Made by a program: the position numbers and the translations under genes. A DNA stretch of 64,000 nt. It comes from a bacterium. GTDB taxonomy: Bacteria > Bacillota > Bacilli > Lactobacillales > Streptococcaceae. Below, piece by piece: positions 50,796-60,461 of this stretch. Location of the stretch: NCBI GenBank assembly GCA_905221145.1, contig CAJNCA010000001.1, forward strand, positions 372,001 to 436,000, in the 5' to 3' direction. How positions within the stretch are numbered: position 1 is the stretch's first letter; each line of letters begins with the position of its first letter. The notes below the pieces were generated by a model that saw only the letters and a program-made list of their open reading frames with translations, was not told the DNA's origin and made no database searches.

Positions 50796-51554
50796 ATGGA
50801 AGAATCAAGAGAATTAAATGCCGTCATCGATGTGATTATGCTAGCAGGGACCATTCTTCTCAAAAGTGGCTCAGAGATTCATCGTGTAGAAGATACCATG
50901 ATCCGTATTGCGCATTCGCAGGGGATTGTGGATTGCAATGTTCTTGCTATGCCTGCTGCCATCTTTTTCTCTATTGAAAATACCAATATTTCACGTATGA
51001 AGCGTGTGACCTCCTCTTCTTATAATATTGAAAAAGTCTGCGATGTGAACCAGATTTCTCGTCAGCTGGTAGGTGGAAAGCTTGATTTAGAAACAGCCTA
51101 CAAGCAATTGACGGTCTTGCAAGCTCAACCGCTTCCCTATACCAAGTTACAGGTGACTCTGGCTGCGACCTTTAGTGCTCCTTTCTTTTCAATTATGTTT
51201 AGTGGAAATATCTACGACGCACTTGGGGCAGGAGTGGCTACCTTATTTGGTTTTGCCTTTTCCCTTTATGTGGAGAAGTTTATCCGAATTCCCTTTGTAA
51301 CAGCCTTTGCTGGAGCCTTTGTCTTTGGGATGATAGCCCAGTTTTGGGCTCGCTACACAGGCTTTCCCTCAACGGCAGATTTGATTATAGCTGGTGCGGT
51401 CATGCCTTTTGTACCAGGTATTGCCTTGACCAATGCGGTTCGGGATATTATGACCAACCACATAAACTCTGGTATGAGTAAGATGTTTGAATCCCTGCTC
51501 ATTACCCTTGCTTTAGGGGCAGGAACTTCTGTCGCCTTGGTATTGATGAACTAA
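50796..51554 (+). CDS. ThrE-type threonine/serine exporter, large part
   Basis: A 252-residue membrane protein matching the N-terminal domain of ThrE exporters. The soluble start has AGTILLKSGSEIHRVEDTMIRIA, followed by five membrane helices including AGAVMPFVPGIALTNAVRD. It should act with the next gene as a two-protein exporter of threonine or serine; the substrate is inferred from the family. Confidence 0.85.
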   Translation: MEESRELNAVIDVIMLAGTILLKSGSEIHRVEDTMIRIAHSQGIVDCNVLAMPAAIFFSIENTNISRMKRVTSSSYNIEKVCDVNQISRQLVGGKLDLETAYKQLTVLQAQPLPYTKLQVTLAATFSAPFFSIMFSGNIYDALGAGVATLFGFAFSLYVEKFIRIPFVTAFAGAFVFGMIAQFWARYTGFPSTADLIIAGAVMPFVPGIALTNAVRDIMTNHINSGMSKMFESLLITLALGAGTSVALVLMN

Positions 51555-51555
51555 T

Positions 51556-52005
51556 ATGACACTAACTACCTTTTTATTACAAGCAGTGGCAAGTCTTCTT
51601 GCTATCATCACTTTTTTAATCGTACTCAATGTTCAGCGGTCTATGCTCTTACCAGGAGGGATTTTGGGCATGACTGTCTGGCTAATCTATCTTTTGCTCA
51701 AGGAACCGACCAATGTTATTGTGGCTACCTTTATTGCGGCCATTATCGGTTCTTGTGTCAGCCAGATTTTAAGTATTCTTTATAAGACACCTGCTGTGGT
51801 TTTTATCTTGGCCATCTTGGCACCTTTGGTTCCGGGATATCTGTCTTATCGGACAACTGCCTTTTTTGTGACAGGAGACTATAGTCACGCCATTGCTAGT
51901 GCAACTTTAGTTGTCATGTTGGCTCTGGTAATCTCTATTGGCATGGCTAGCGGAACAGTGATTCTCAGACTGTATTCCTACTTACGAAAACAGCAAAATC
52001 GTTAG
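51556..52005 (+). CDS. ThrE-type threonine/serine exporter, small part
   Basis: A 149-residue protein with five hydrophobic segments, matching the C-terminal (ThrE_2) domain. The conserved APLVPGYLSYR echoes PFVPGIALT of the partner. It begins one base after the partner's stop, so the two form a split ThrE. Confidence 0.85.
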   Translation: MTLTTFLLQAVASLLAIITFLIVLNVQRSMLLPGGILGMTVWLIYLLLKEPTNVIVATFIAAIIGSCVSQILSILYKTPAVVFILAILAPLVPGYLSYRTTAFFVTGDYSHAIASATLVVMLALVISIGMASGTVILRLYSYLRKQQNR

Positions 52006-52013
52006 ACTAACAA

Positions 52014-52046
52014 GAGACTTGATTTGGTGAATCAAGTCTTTTTTCT
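52014..52046 (+). terminator. Terminator of thrE-like pair
   Basis: agacttgat (52015-52023) / atcaagtct (52031-52039) and T run. Confidence 0.88.
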
Positions 52047-52118
52047 CTCTTTTACTGCCATTTGTGATAAAATAGTATAGAACGATTTTTTACAATGAAT
52101 GATAAAACAGAGGTAAAT

Positions 52119-53291
52119 ATGACAATCGGTATTGATAAGATTGGTTTTGCGACCAGTCAATATGTCTTGAAATTACAAGACTTAGCAGAAGCGAGGGGTA
52201 TTGACCCTGAAAAATTAAGCAAAGGACTCTTGCTCAAGGAATTGAGTATTGCGCCCCTAACGGAGGACATCGTGACCTTGGCGGCCAGTGCTAGTGACTC
52301 TATTTTAACTGAGCAAGAGAGACAAGAAATTGACATGGTCATTGTGGCTACCGAGTCAGGAATTGACCAGAGTAAGGCTGCGGCCGTCTTTGTGCATGGC
52401 TTGCTTGGCATCCAGCCCTTTGCTCGTAGTTTCGAGATTAAAGAAGCCTGTTATGGAGCGACAGCTGCCCTCCATTATGCCAAATTACATGTGGAAAATT
52501 CTCCAGAGTCCAAGGTCTTGGTCATTGCCAGTGATATTGCCAAATACGGTATTGAAACTCCAGGAGAACCAACTCAGGGCGCTGGCAGTGTGGCTATGTT
52601 GATTACACAAAATCCACGCATTATGGCCTTTAATAATGACAATGTAGCTCAAACCCGTGACATCATGGATTTTTGGCGTCCAAATTACTCAACAACCCCT
52701 TATGTAAATGGTGTCTATTCTACCCAACAATATTTGGATAGTTTGAAAACGACTTGGCTTGAATATCAAAAACGCTACCAGCTTACTTTGGATGATTTCG
52801 CGGCGGTTTGCTTCCACTTGCCTTATCCTAAATTAGCACTAAAAGGCTTGAAAAAAATCATGGATAAGAGCCTGCCTCAAGAGAAAAAGGACCTCTTGCA
52901 AAAGCATTTTGACCAGTCTATTCTCTACAGTCAAAAGGTAGGGAACATCTATACAGGTTCCCTCTTCCTCGGCCTCCTATCTCTTTTGGAAAATACAGAC
53001 AGCTTGAAGGCTGGGGATAAAATTGCCCTTTATAGTTACGGAAGTGGTGCTGTGGCTGAGTTCTTCAGTGGTGAATTGGTTGAAGGATATGAAGTTTATC
53101 TAGATAAAGACCGCTTGAACAAGCTCAACCAACGAACTGCCCTATCCGTAGCTGACTATGAAAAAGTCTTCTTTGAGGAAGTGGACTTAGATGAAACAAA
53201 CTCTGCCCAGTTTGCTGGCTATGAAAATCAAGATTTTGCCTTGGTTGAAATTGTGGACCACCAACGCCGTTATAGCAAGGTTGAAAAATAA
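52119..53291 (+). CDS. mvaS: Hydroxymethylglutaryl-CoA synthase
   Basis: A 390-residue mevalonate-pathway enzyme condensing acetyl-CoA with acetoacetyl-CoA. The catalytic Cys is in KEACYGATAAL; GNIYTGSLFLGL and SYGSGAVAEFFSG are family features. ATG 52119 (MTIGIDKIGF) follows AGAGG; the in-frame ATG at 52095 has none. The stop overlaps the mvaA start by one base. Confidence 0.96.
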   Translation: MTIGIDKIGFATSQYVLKLQDLAEARGIDPEKLSKGLLLKELSIAPLTEDIVTLAASASDSILTEQERQEIDMVIVATESGIDQSKAAAVFVHGLLGIQPFARSFEIKEACYGATAALHYAKLHVENSPESKVLVIASDIAKYGIETPGEPTQGAGSVAMLITQNPRIMAFNNDNVAQTRDIMDFWRPNYSTTPYVNGVYSTQQYLDSLKTTWLEYQKRYQLTLDDFAAVCFHLPYPKLALKGLKKIMDKSLPQEKKDLLQKHFDQSILYSQKVGNIYTGSLFLGLLSLLENTDSLKAGDKIALYSYGSGAVAEFFSGELVEGYEVYLDKDRLNKLNQRTALSVADYEKVFFEEVDLDETNSAQFAGYENQDFALVEIVDHQRRYSKVEK

Positions 53292-54565
53292 TGAAGATAA
53301 GTTGGAATGGATTTTCTAAAAAATCATGCCAAGAGCGCCTCGAGCTGTTAAAAGCTCAGGCGCTCCTTAGTCCTGAGAGACAAGAGAGTTTGGAGCAGGA
53401 TGAACAAATTAGCTTGACTGTCGCAGACCAGCTGAGTGAGAATGTGGTGGGAACTTTTTCTCTTCCTTATTCGCTGGTTCCAGAGGTTCTCGTTAACGGT
53501 CAGGAATACACAGTTCCCTATGTGACTGAAGAGCCCTCTGTGGTTGCTGCGACCTGCTATGCAAGTAAAATCATCAAGCGAGCAGGTGGCTTTACTGCAC
53601 AAGTCCATGAGCGTCAGATGATTGGTCAGGTAGCCCTTTATCAAGTTGCTAATCCTGAACAAGCGCAAGAGAAGATTGTCAGCAAGAAAGCGGAGCTCTT
53701 GGAACTTGCCAATCAAGCCTATCCTTCTATCGTCAAACGTGGTGGCGGGGCGCGTGATTTACATGTAGAGCAGATCAAAGGTGAGACAGACTTTCTCGTT
53801 GTTTATCTCCATGTCGATACTCAGGAAGCCATGGGTGCCAATATGCTCAACACCATGCTGGAAGCCTTGAAGCCAGTATTAGAAGAACTCAGTCAGGGGC
53901 AGAGTCTTATGGGAATCCTGTCCAACTACGCGACCGATTCTCTGGTGACTGCAAGCTGTCGCATTGCTTTTCGATACTTGAGTCGCCAAAAGGATCAAGG
54001 ACGAGAAATTGCGGAGAAAATTGCTTTGGCTAGCCAGTTTGCGCAGGCTGATCCTTATCGAGCAGCTACTCATAATAAAGGGATTTTTAATGGTATTGAT
54101 GCCGTTTTGATTGCCACTGGTAATGACTGGCGTGCCATTGAGGCGGGGGCCCATGCCTTTGCCAGTCGAGATGGCCGCTATCAAGGTCTTAGTCAATGGA
54201 CACTGGACATGGAAAGCGAAGAATTGGTGGGCCAGATGACCCTACCTATGCCCGTAGCGACCAAGGGTGGCTCTATCGGACTCAATCCTCGTGTAGCTCT
54301 TAGTCATGAACTACTGGGAAATCCTTCTGCCAAAGAATTGGCTCAGATTATCGTGTCAATCGGTCTTTCCCAAAACTTTGCGGCCCTGAAAGCCTTGGTG
54401 AGTACGGGCATCCAGCAAGGCCACATGAAATTGCAGGCCAAATCCTTGGCTCTCCTAGCAGGTGCCAGTGAGTCTGAAGTCGCTCCCCTAGTCGAGCAGC
54501 TTATCGCAGATAAAACCTTTAATCTAGAGACTGCCCAGCGCTATCTCGAAAATTTAAGATTATAA
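53291..54565 (+). CDS. mvaA: Hydroxymethylglutaryl-CoA reductase (class II)
   Basis: A 424-residue class II HMG-CoA reductase making mevalonate for isoprenoids, including undecaprenyl lipid carriers. Motifs are ENVVGTFSLP, EAMGANMLNTM and the Asp-containing GNDWRAIEAGAHAFA. Coupled to mvaS through TAATG. Confidence 0.96.
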   Translation: MKISWNGFSKKSCQERLELLKAQALLSPERQESLEQDEQISLTVADQLSENVVGTFSLPYSLVPEVLVNGQEYTVPYVTEEPSVVAATCYASKIIKRAGGFTAQVHERQMIGQVALYQVANPEQAQEKIVSKKAELLELANQAYPSIVKRGGGARDLHVEQIKGETDFLVVYLHVDTQEAMGANMLNTMLEALKPVLEELSQGQSLMGILSNYATDSLVTASCRIAFRYLSRQKDQGREIAEKIALASQFAQADPYRAATHNKGIFNGIDAVLIATGNDWRAIEAGAHAFASRDGRYQGLSQWTLDMESEELVGQMTLPMPVATKGGSIGLNPRVALSHELLGNPSAKELAQIIVSIGLSQNFAALKALVSTGIQQGHMKLQAKSLALLAGASESEVAPLVEQLIADKTFNLETAQRYLENLRL

Positions 54566-54595
54566 AAAACTCAGACGAATCGGTCTGAGTTTTCT
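54566..54595 (+). terminator. Terminator of mvaSA
   Basis: aaaactcagac / gtctgagtttt, then TTCTTG. Confidence 0.85.
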
Positions 54596-54601
54596 TGTGT
54601 T

Positions 54602-54753
54602 TATACTCAATGAAAATCAAAGAGCAAATTAGGAAGCTAGTCGCAGGTTGCTCAAAGCACTGCTTTGAGGTTGTAGATAAAACTGACGAAGTCAGTTACA
54701 TATATCTACGGCAAGGCGACGTTGACGTGGTTTGAAGAGATCTTCGAAGAGTA
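54602..54753 (+). repeat. BOX element (A-B-C form)
   Basis: Starts TATACTCAATGAAAATCAAA (boxA) and ends GAAGAGATCTTCGAAGAGTAT (boxC), with the boxB hairpin ACTGACGAAGTCAGT between. The 152-base length fits one boxA, one boxB and one boxC. BOX repeats are characteristic of S. pneumoniae and close relatives. It sits between convergent mvaA and scrR, and its last base adjoins the scrR stop codon. Confidence 0.93.
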
Positions 54754-55719
54754 TCAAATACTTTTTCCTGGTAATAGGGTGACTGGTAAGAAGTAACCTG
54801 TTGTTGCGACTTCCTTGCCTTCAATCTTTTGCAAGAGGAGATCAACAGTGAGGCAGGCAATTTCTTCCAAGGGTTGCTTGATAGTAGCCAGTTGAGGGTA
54901 GTAATTCTCGATAAAGTAGGTCCCATCATAGCCGATGACCTTGAGTTCTTCAGGGACAGAAATGCCCAGTTCTTGAGCAATTTTAATGACCAGAATAGCT
55001 GTCAAATCATCCGAAGCAAAAATGGCATCTGGTTTTTGTCGGGTCAAGATATTCTTGATTTCCATTTCTTTTCTGACAGGAGAAAAGTCACTGGAAACAT
55101 TGATAATAGGAGCTTTTGGGAGTACGGATGCAAAACCAGCGTGGCGTAGTCCAGTTGGCGAATTGGAATTGTCATTTCCTGTAATCATGATGATAGACTG
55201 GGCGCCTGTCTTAACCAAGGTCTGGGCAGCAAGAACCCCACCAGCATAGTTGTCAGAGGAAACGACAGGGATGTCTGGCGATAGGTTTCGGTCAAAGGAA
55301 ATAATCGGTGCTGTCACACGATTGTAGTCTTCAATTCCTAAGTTGTGACTACCAGAAATGATGCCGTCCACCTGATTGGCTTCCAGCATTTCGATGTACT
55401 CGCGTTCCTTCTCAGAATCGTGCTCACTATTGCAGATGATGGTCTTGTAACCATTCTTAAAGAGTTGGTGTTCCAGTTTATCAATCAATTCTGCGTAGAA
55501 AACGTTGGAAATATTTGGGAAAATCAGGCCGATTAACTTAGCGGACTTTCCTTGTAGACTACGAGCCAGGTTGTTGGGTTTATAGCCCAATTCTCGCATG
55601 GCCTCATTTACTTTTTGAATGGTTTTCTCAGATAGATAACCTTTTTTATTGATAACACGAGAAACGGTAGTAGGGCTGACGCCTGCGAGTTTTGCGACAT
55701 CAGTTAGTTTTGCGACCAT
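54754..55719 (-). CDS. scrR: LacI-family sucrose operon repressor
   Basis: A 321-residue LacI-type repressor. The N-terminal helix-turn-helix is KLTDVAKLAGVSPTTVSRV, followed by hinge GYKPNNLARSLQG and a periplasmic-binding-like core (IGLIFPNISN; IMITGNDN). It probably senses a sucrose-derived sugar and controls scrA and scrB. It overlaps the end of scrB by 20 bases, giving a scrB-scrR transcript. The stop codon lies directly at the BOX border. Confidence 0.92.
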   Translation of the reverse strand: MVAKLTDVAKLAGVSPTTVSRVINKKGYLSEKTIQKVNEAMRELGYKPNNLARSLQGKSAKLIGLIFPNISNVFYAELIDKLEHQLFKNGYKTIICNSEHDSEKEREYIEMLEANQVDGIISGSHNLGIEDYNRVTAPIISFDRNLSPDIPVVSSDNYAGGVLAAQTLVKTGAQSIIMITGNDNSNSPTGLRHAGFASVLPKAPIINVSSDFSPVRKEMEIKNILTRQKPDAIFASDDLTAILVIKIAQELGISVPEELKVIGYDGTYFIENYYPQLATIKQPLEEIACLTVDLLLQKIEGKEVATTGYFLPVTLLPGKSI

Positions 55720-57154
55720 AATCTAATTCATAGTAAGTTCCAGTTGGGTTTCCAGATTTGATGAGGATCCCATTTTGGTCTGCATGTGGGAAGACACGAC
55801 CAGAAAATACTTTTTCTCCTTTATTGATGAAAATTTCAAAGACAGAGTTATCGATGAAAATTGTAGCAGTAGTAGCCTGGTTATCGATTGGGCAAGAACG
55901 AGTTGTTCCAAATTCTTGAGCATACTGTTCACCAGCCTGGCTACGATCTACTGTCACTTGACCATTTACAAGATCAAAGTTGATTGAAAGTCCCTTGCCT
56001 TCTTTATCAGCAAGTAAGACAATCTCACTCTGGTTATTGGCTTCCAAGTTGAGTTCAAGTTCGTAGCTGTTATTGGTTTGGGTACGGTTTGAGAAGGTTT
56101 CTTCAGAAGCACGAAGGTCCTTGATCGCTGCGACCGGGTATTGATAGAGTTTGCCATCTTTGATAGTTAGTTCTTTGACCAAAGAGAAGGTTCCTTGGTG
56201 GTCAAAACGGTCAGATGGGTAAGAAACATCTGGCAATCCAAGCCAGCTAACTGCTAGAGCGCGTCCGTCAGGAGCATTGAAGGCTTGGGTAGCATAGGCT
56301 TCGAAACCGTAATCCATATTTTGAAGCTGAGATACATCTACCATTTTAGCATTTTCAGGGTCAAAGGAAGCCCCGATCTTATACATATTTGGATAGATAT
56401 TATCGTAATCTAGAACTTTCTTATCTAAACCTTGTGGGCAGTAAAGAAGGACAGGTTGCTCTCCTACAAAGACTAGATTTGGGCATTCCATCATGTAGGC
56501 AGTACGGTCGTTAGCAAAGTCAAGGTCGCCAACTGCTTGCCAGTTTGTGTAGTCATTGTCAATAGCTTTGTAGAGACGGACGAAGCCTTTTTTTTCCAAG
56601 TCTTGTCCACCGACGATAGCATAATATTGCCCCTTGAAGTTAAAAATTTGCGGATCGCGGAAGTGGTCAGTAGAGTCTGTTGGCTGGTCAATCAAGATCT
56701 TGTCAATCTTCGTAATATTGCCATCCTTATCCATCAAAGCACCGATCTGGTATGGGTGACGAATCCAGTTTTCATCACGAACATTTCCTGTATAGAATAG
56801 GAACAAGTTATCACCAAATTGCATAGCAGAACCAGAGTAGGCACCGTGGCTATCTAATGGAGTATCAGGCAAAACTTTGACACCAGTTTCTGTGAAGTGA
56901 ACCAAGTCCTCACTTTCCAATTGCACCCAAGATTTTAAACCGTGGGCTGCACCAAAAGGAAAGTTCTGATAAAAAACAATCCACTTTCCATTAAAGTAAG
57001 AAAAGCCATTTGGGTCGTTGAGAAGTCCTGTTTTTGGCTCAACATGGTAATGAGTATGCCATGGAGATTGTGCCATATTTTCTTTTATATTTTGAATTTC
57101 TTCTTGCGTCCAGTCTTGATAAAGTCTGTAACGACGCTCAGTTGTCCATTCCAT
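55700..57154 (-). CDS. scrB: Sucrose-6-phosphate hydrolase (GH32)
   Basis: A 484-residue glycoside hydrolase family 32 enzyme splitting sucrose-6-phosphate. Active-site motifs are LLNDPNGFSYF (nucleophile Asp), HFRDPQIF and YMMECPNLV (acid/base Glu). A C-terminal beta-sandwich ends near the scrR start. Cytoplasmic, no signal peptide. Divergent from the sucrose transporter. Confidence 0.95.
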   Translation of the reverse strand: MEWTTERRYRLYQDWTQEEIQNIKENMAQSPWHTHYHVEPKTGLLNDPNGFSYFNGKWIVFYQNFPFGAAHGLKSWVQLESEDLVHFTETGVKVLPDTPLDSHGAYSGSAMQFGDNLFLFYTGNVRDENWIRHPYQIGALMDKDGNITKIDKILIDQPTDSTDHFRDPQIFNFKGQYYAIVGGQDLEKKGFVRLYKAIDNDYTNWQAVGDLDFANDRTAYMMECPNLVFVGEQPVLLYCPQGLDKKVLDYDNIYPNMYKIGASFDPENAKMVDVSQLQNMDYGFEAYATQAFNAPDGRALAVSWLGLPDVSYPSDRFDHQGTFSLVKELTIKDGKLYQYPVAAIKDLRASEETFSNRTQTNNSYELELNLEANNQSEIVLLADKEGKGLSINFDLVNGQVTVDRSQAGEQYAQEFGTTRSCPIDNQATTATIFIDNSVFEIFINKGEKVFSGRVFPHADQNGILIKSGNPTGTYYELDYGRKTN

Positions 57155-57244
57155 TCTTTCATTCCTCCAAAAATCTTATCACTTTTAATAGTAACCGTTT
57201 TCGGAAAAAAAAGCAAGCCTTTTATGTTAAAAAAGAGAAAAAAC

Positions 57245-57260
57245 TGTCAAACGTTTATCA
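57245..57260 (-). promoter_or_regulatory. Candidate ScrR/CcpA operator before scrB
   Basis: TGATAAACGTTTGACA (minus strand), an imperfect palindrome around AAACGTTT of LacI-family type, about 90 bases before scrB and overlapping a possible -35 TTGACA. Which protein binds is not decidable. Confidence 0.45.
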
Positions 57261-57437
57261 TAAAATAAATGCAGGAAATCAATCACATTTTCAGGAAAAT
57301 ATGAAAGATAATGAAACAAAACCCTTTTAACCAAGATTTTAAACTTATTTTTTTAAGGAACACCTGATAAAACAGTCAAAAACAATCATTCTAAAGCAAG
57401 CTTACTAAGTGGATAGAATATTTTTTCTGCAAAACGC

Positions 57438-57465
57438 TTGACATATTTCTAAAACATGATAAAAT
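57438..57465 (+). promoter_or_regulatory. Promoter of scrA
   Basis: TTGACA (57438-57443), 16 bases, TAAAAT (57460-57465). The -35 is part of AAAACGCTTGACA, another CG-centred half-palindrome. Confidence 0.7.
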
Positions 57466-57482
57466 AAAAGTCGTAGGGCGGA

Positions 57483-57496
57483 TAAAATCGCTTTCA
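57483..57496 (-). promoter_or_regulatory. Candidate operator (ScrR or cre) before scrA
   Basis: Minus strand TGAAAGCGATTTTA matches 12 of 14 positions of the cre consensus as I align it and also resembles LacI-family operators. It lies just past the expected transcript start, a good place for repression. Confidence 0.55.
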
Positions 57497-57534
57497 AACA
57501 GTTTACAAAATTTTATATAAGGAGATTTTTGCAA

Positions 57535-59421
57535 ATGAACAATCAGGAAATTGCAAAAAAAGTCATCGATGCCTTGGGCGGACGTGAAAATGTCAACAGT
57601 GTAGCTCACTGTGCGACTCGTCTTCGTGTCATGGTCAAAGATGAAGGAAAAATCAATAAAGAAGTGATTGAGAACTTGGAAAAAGTTCAAGGTGCTTTCT
57701 TTAACTCAGGTCAATACCAAATCATCTTTGGTACAGGTACAGTTAACAAAATGTACGATGAAGTTGTTGCACTTGGTTTGCCAACATCATCTAAAGCTGA
57801 CATGAAAGCAGAAGCTGCTAAACAAGGGAACTGGTTCCAACGTGCTATCCGTACTTTCGGTGACGTTTTCGTTCCAATCATCCCAGTTATCGTAGCAACT
57901 GGTCTCTTCATGGGTGTGCGTGGCCTTTTCAACGCTCTTGAAATGCCACTTCCAGGAGACTTTGCAACTTACACACAAATCTTGACAGATACAGCCTTCA
58001 TCATCTTGCCAGGTTTGGTTGTCTGGTCAACCTTCCGTGTATTCGGTGGTAACCCTGCCGTTGGTATTGTTCTTGGTATGATGCTTGTTTCTGGCTCACT
58101 TCCAAACGCTTGGGCAGTTGCTCAAGGTGGTGAAGTAACAGCTATGAACTTCTTTGGTTTCATCCCTGTTGTTGGTTTGCAAGGTTCCGTTCTTCCAGCC
58201 TTCATCATCGGGGTTGTCGGAGCTAAATTTGAAAAAGTTGTCCGCAAGGTTGTTCCAGATGTGATTGACCTTTTGGTAACACCATTCGTGACACTTTTGG
58301 TTATGTCTATCCTTGGACTCTTTGTCATCGGACCAGTCTTCCACGTTGTTGAAAACTACATCCTTATCGCTACAAAAGTGATCCTTAACATGCCATTTGG
58401 TCTTGGTGGTTTCTTGATTGGTGGGGTTCATCAATTGATCGTCGTGTCAGGTGTGCACCACATCTTCAACTTGCTTGAAGTTCAATTGCTTGCTGCTGAC
58501 CATGCTAACCCATTCAACGCTATCATCACAGCTGCTATGACAGCTCAAGGTGCTGCGACTGTTGCGGTTGGTGTTAAAACTAAAAATCCAAAACTAAAAA
58601 CACTTGCTTTCCCAGCTGCTCTTTCTGCCTTCCTCGGTATTACAGAGCCTGCTATCTTCGGGGTTAACTTGCGTTTCCGTAAACCATTCTTCCTTTCATT
58701 GATTGCTGGTGCAATCGGTGGTGGATTGGCTTCAATCCTTGGACTTGCTGGTACTGGTAATGGTATCACCATCATCCCTGGTACAATGCTTTATGTTGGT
58801 AACGGACAACTTGCCCAATACCTTCTTATGGTAGCTGTATCATTTGCCCTTGGTTTTGCTCTTACTTACATGTTTGGTTACGAGGATGAAAAAGAAGTTG
58901 CTACTGAAGTAGAGACAGAACGTTTGATCCAAGAAGAAACAACTGGTAACATTTCAGCAGCTCTTCAAAATGAAACACTTGTAACTCCTATCGTTGGTGA
59001 CGTTGTAGCTCTTGCTGATGTCAATGACCCAGTCTTCTCAAGTGGAGCTATGGGACAAGGTATCGCTGTGAAACCAAGCCAAGGTGTGGTTTATGCACCA
59101 GCTGATGCTGAAGTTTCAATCGCCTTTGCAACAGGTCACGCCTTTGGTTTGAAAACAACTAATGGAGCTGAAGTCTTGATCCACGTTGGTATCGACACTG
59201 TAACAATGAACGGTGAAGGTTTCGAACAAAAAGTTGCCCAAGGTGACAAGGTAAAAGCTGGCGATGTTCTTGGAACATTTGACTCAAACAAAATCGCTGC
59301 AGCTGGTCTTGATGATACAACAATGGTTATTGTTACAAACACAGCTGACTTCTCTTCAGTAGCTCCAATCGTAACAGGTTCAGTTGCGAAGGGTGATGCT
59401 CTTATCGAAGTGAAAGCCTAA
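57535..59421 (+). CDS. scrA: Sucrose-specific PTS transporter EIIBCA
   Basis: A 628-residue phosphotransferase permease importing sucrose as sucrose-6-phosphate. IIB comes first with phospho-Cys26 in VAHCATRLRV. The IIC membrane domain (about 105-460) contains FGGNPAVGIVLGM and GITEPAIFGVN. IIA is last, with His550 in VLIHVGIDTV. GGAG at 57521-57524 supports ATG 57535 over a TTG at 57529. It faces scrB across a 380-base control region. Confidence 0.95.
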   Translation: MNNQEIAKKVIDALGGRENVNSVAHCATRLRVMVKDEGKINKEVIENLEKVQGAFFNSGQYQIIFGTGTVNKMYDEVVALGLPTSSKADMKAEAAKQGNWFQRAIRTFGDVFVPIIPVIVATGLFMGVRGLFNALEMPLPGDFATYTQILTDTAFIILPGLVVWSTFRVFGGNPAVGIVLGMMLVSGSLPNAWAVAQGGEVTAMNFFGFIPVVGLQGSVLPAFIIGVVGAKFEKVVRKVVPDVIDLLVTPFVTLLVMSILGLFVIGPVFHVVENYILIATKVILNMPFGLGGFLIGGVHQLIVVSGVHHIFNLLEVQLLAADHANPFNAIITAAMTAQGAATVAVGVKTKNPKLKTLAFPAALSAFLGITEPAIFGVNLRFRKPFFLSLIAGAIGGGLASILGLAGTGNGITIIPGTMLYVGNGQLAQYLLMVAVSFALGFALTYMFGYEDEKEVATEVETERLIQEETTGNISAALQNETLVTPIVGDVVALADVNDPVFSSGAMGQGIAVKPSQGVVYAPADAEVSIAFATGHAFGLKTTNGAEVLIHVGIDTVTMNGEGFEQKVAQGDKVKAGDVLGTFDSNKIAAAGLDDTTMVIVTNTADFSSVAPIVTGSVAKGDALIEVKA

Positions 59422-59437
59422 TCTTTCCTAGCTAAAT

Positions 59438-59471
59438 GAAAACGAACAAATGACATGTTTGTTCGTTTTTG
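59438..59471 (+). terminator. Terminator of scrA
   Basis: aaaacgaacaaa (59439-59450) / tttgttcgtttt (59458-59469), T run. Confidence 0.9.
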
Positions 59472-59533
59472 CTTGAATGGTAAGATTTACATAGGAAAAT
59501 CTAAAAAATAGAGAAATTTAGATTTTTAAAATA

Positions 59534-59542
59534 TGCTATAAT
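59534..59542 (+). promoter_or_regulatory. Extended -10 promoter of scrK
   Basis: TGC + TATAAT (59537-59542), 27 bases before the start codon; no clear -35. Confidence 0.6.
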
Positions 59543-59569
59543 AAAGAAAATAAAAACAAGAGGTTTATC

Positions 59570-60457
59570 ATGACAAAATTATATGGAAGCTTGGAAGCGG
59601 GCGGTACAAAGTTTGTCTGTGCTGTCGGTGATGAAAACTTTAACGTTGTAGAAAAAACACAATTTCCAACAACGACTCCAATCGAAACAATCGATAAAAC
59701 TATTGAGTTCTTCTCAAAATTCGATAACCTTGCTGGTCTTGCAGTTGGTTCATTTGGTCCCATTGATATTGACAAAAACTCAAAAACTTATGGCTTTATC
59801 ACGACGACTCCAAAACCTCACTGGGCAAATGTGGACTTGCTTGGTGCCCTTCGCCGCGCTCTTAACGTGCCAATGTACTTCACTACAGACGTAAACAGCT
59901 CTGCCTACGGTGAAGTGGTTGCCCGTAACAATGCTGGTGGCCGTATCGAAAACTTAGTTTACTACACAATCGGTACAGGTATCGGTGCTGGTGTTATCCA
60001 ACGTGGTGAGTTTATCGGTGGTGTGGGTCACCCTGAAATGGGTCACTATTATGTAGCTAAACACCCAATGGATATTGAAAAAGAATTTAACGGTGTTTGT
60101 CCATTCCACAAAGGATGTTTGGAAGGCTTTGCAGCTGGACCAAGTCTGGAAGCTCGTACAGGTATTCGTGGTGAAAACATTGAACTCAACAGCTCTGTCT
60201 GGGATGTTCAAGCCTACTACATCGCTCAAGCTGCGGTTAATGCTACAGTGACTTTCCGCCCAGACGTGATCGTCTTTGGTGGTGGGGTCATGGCTCAACA
60301 ACACATGCTGGATCGTGTTCGTGAGAAATTTACATCTCTTCTCAATGGCTACCTACCAGTGCCAGATGTGCGTGACTACATCGTGACGCCAGCAGTCGCA
60401 GGAAATGGTTCTGCCACACTTGGGAACTTTGTTCTTGCAAAAGAAGTTTCAAAATAA
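59570..60457 (+). CDS. scrK: Fructokinase (ROK family)
   Basis: A 295-residue ROK sugar kinase that phosphorylates the fructose released by ScrB. N-terminal GSLEAGGTKFVCAVG is the ATP site, YYTIGTGIGAGVI the central motif, and GHPEMGHYYV followed by CPFHKGCLEGF the zinc-binding loop. Position behind scrA supports fructose as substrate. It has its own promoter and terminator. Confidence 0.93.
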   Translation: MTKLYGSLEAGGTKFVCAVGDENFNVVEKTQFPTTTPIETIDKTIEFFSKFDNLAGLAVGSFGPIDIDKNSKTYGFITTTPKPHWANVDLLGALRRALNVPMYFTTDVNSSAYGEVVARNNAGGRIENLVYYTIGTGIGAGVIQRGEFIGGVGHPEMGHYYVAKHPMDIEKEFNGVCPFHKGCLEGFAAGPSLEARTGIRGENIELNSSVWDVQAYYIAQAAVNATVTFRPDVIVFGGGVMAQQHMLDRVREKFTSLLNGYLPVPDVRDYIVTPAVAGNGSATLGNFVLAKEVSK

Positions 60458-60461
60458 AGCA

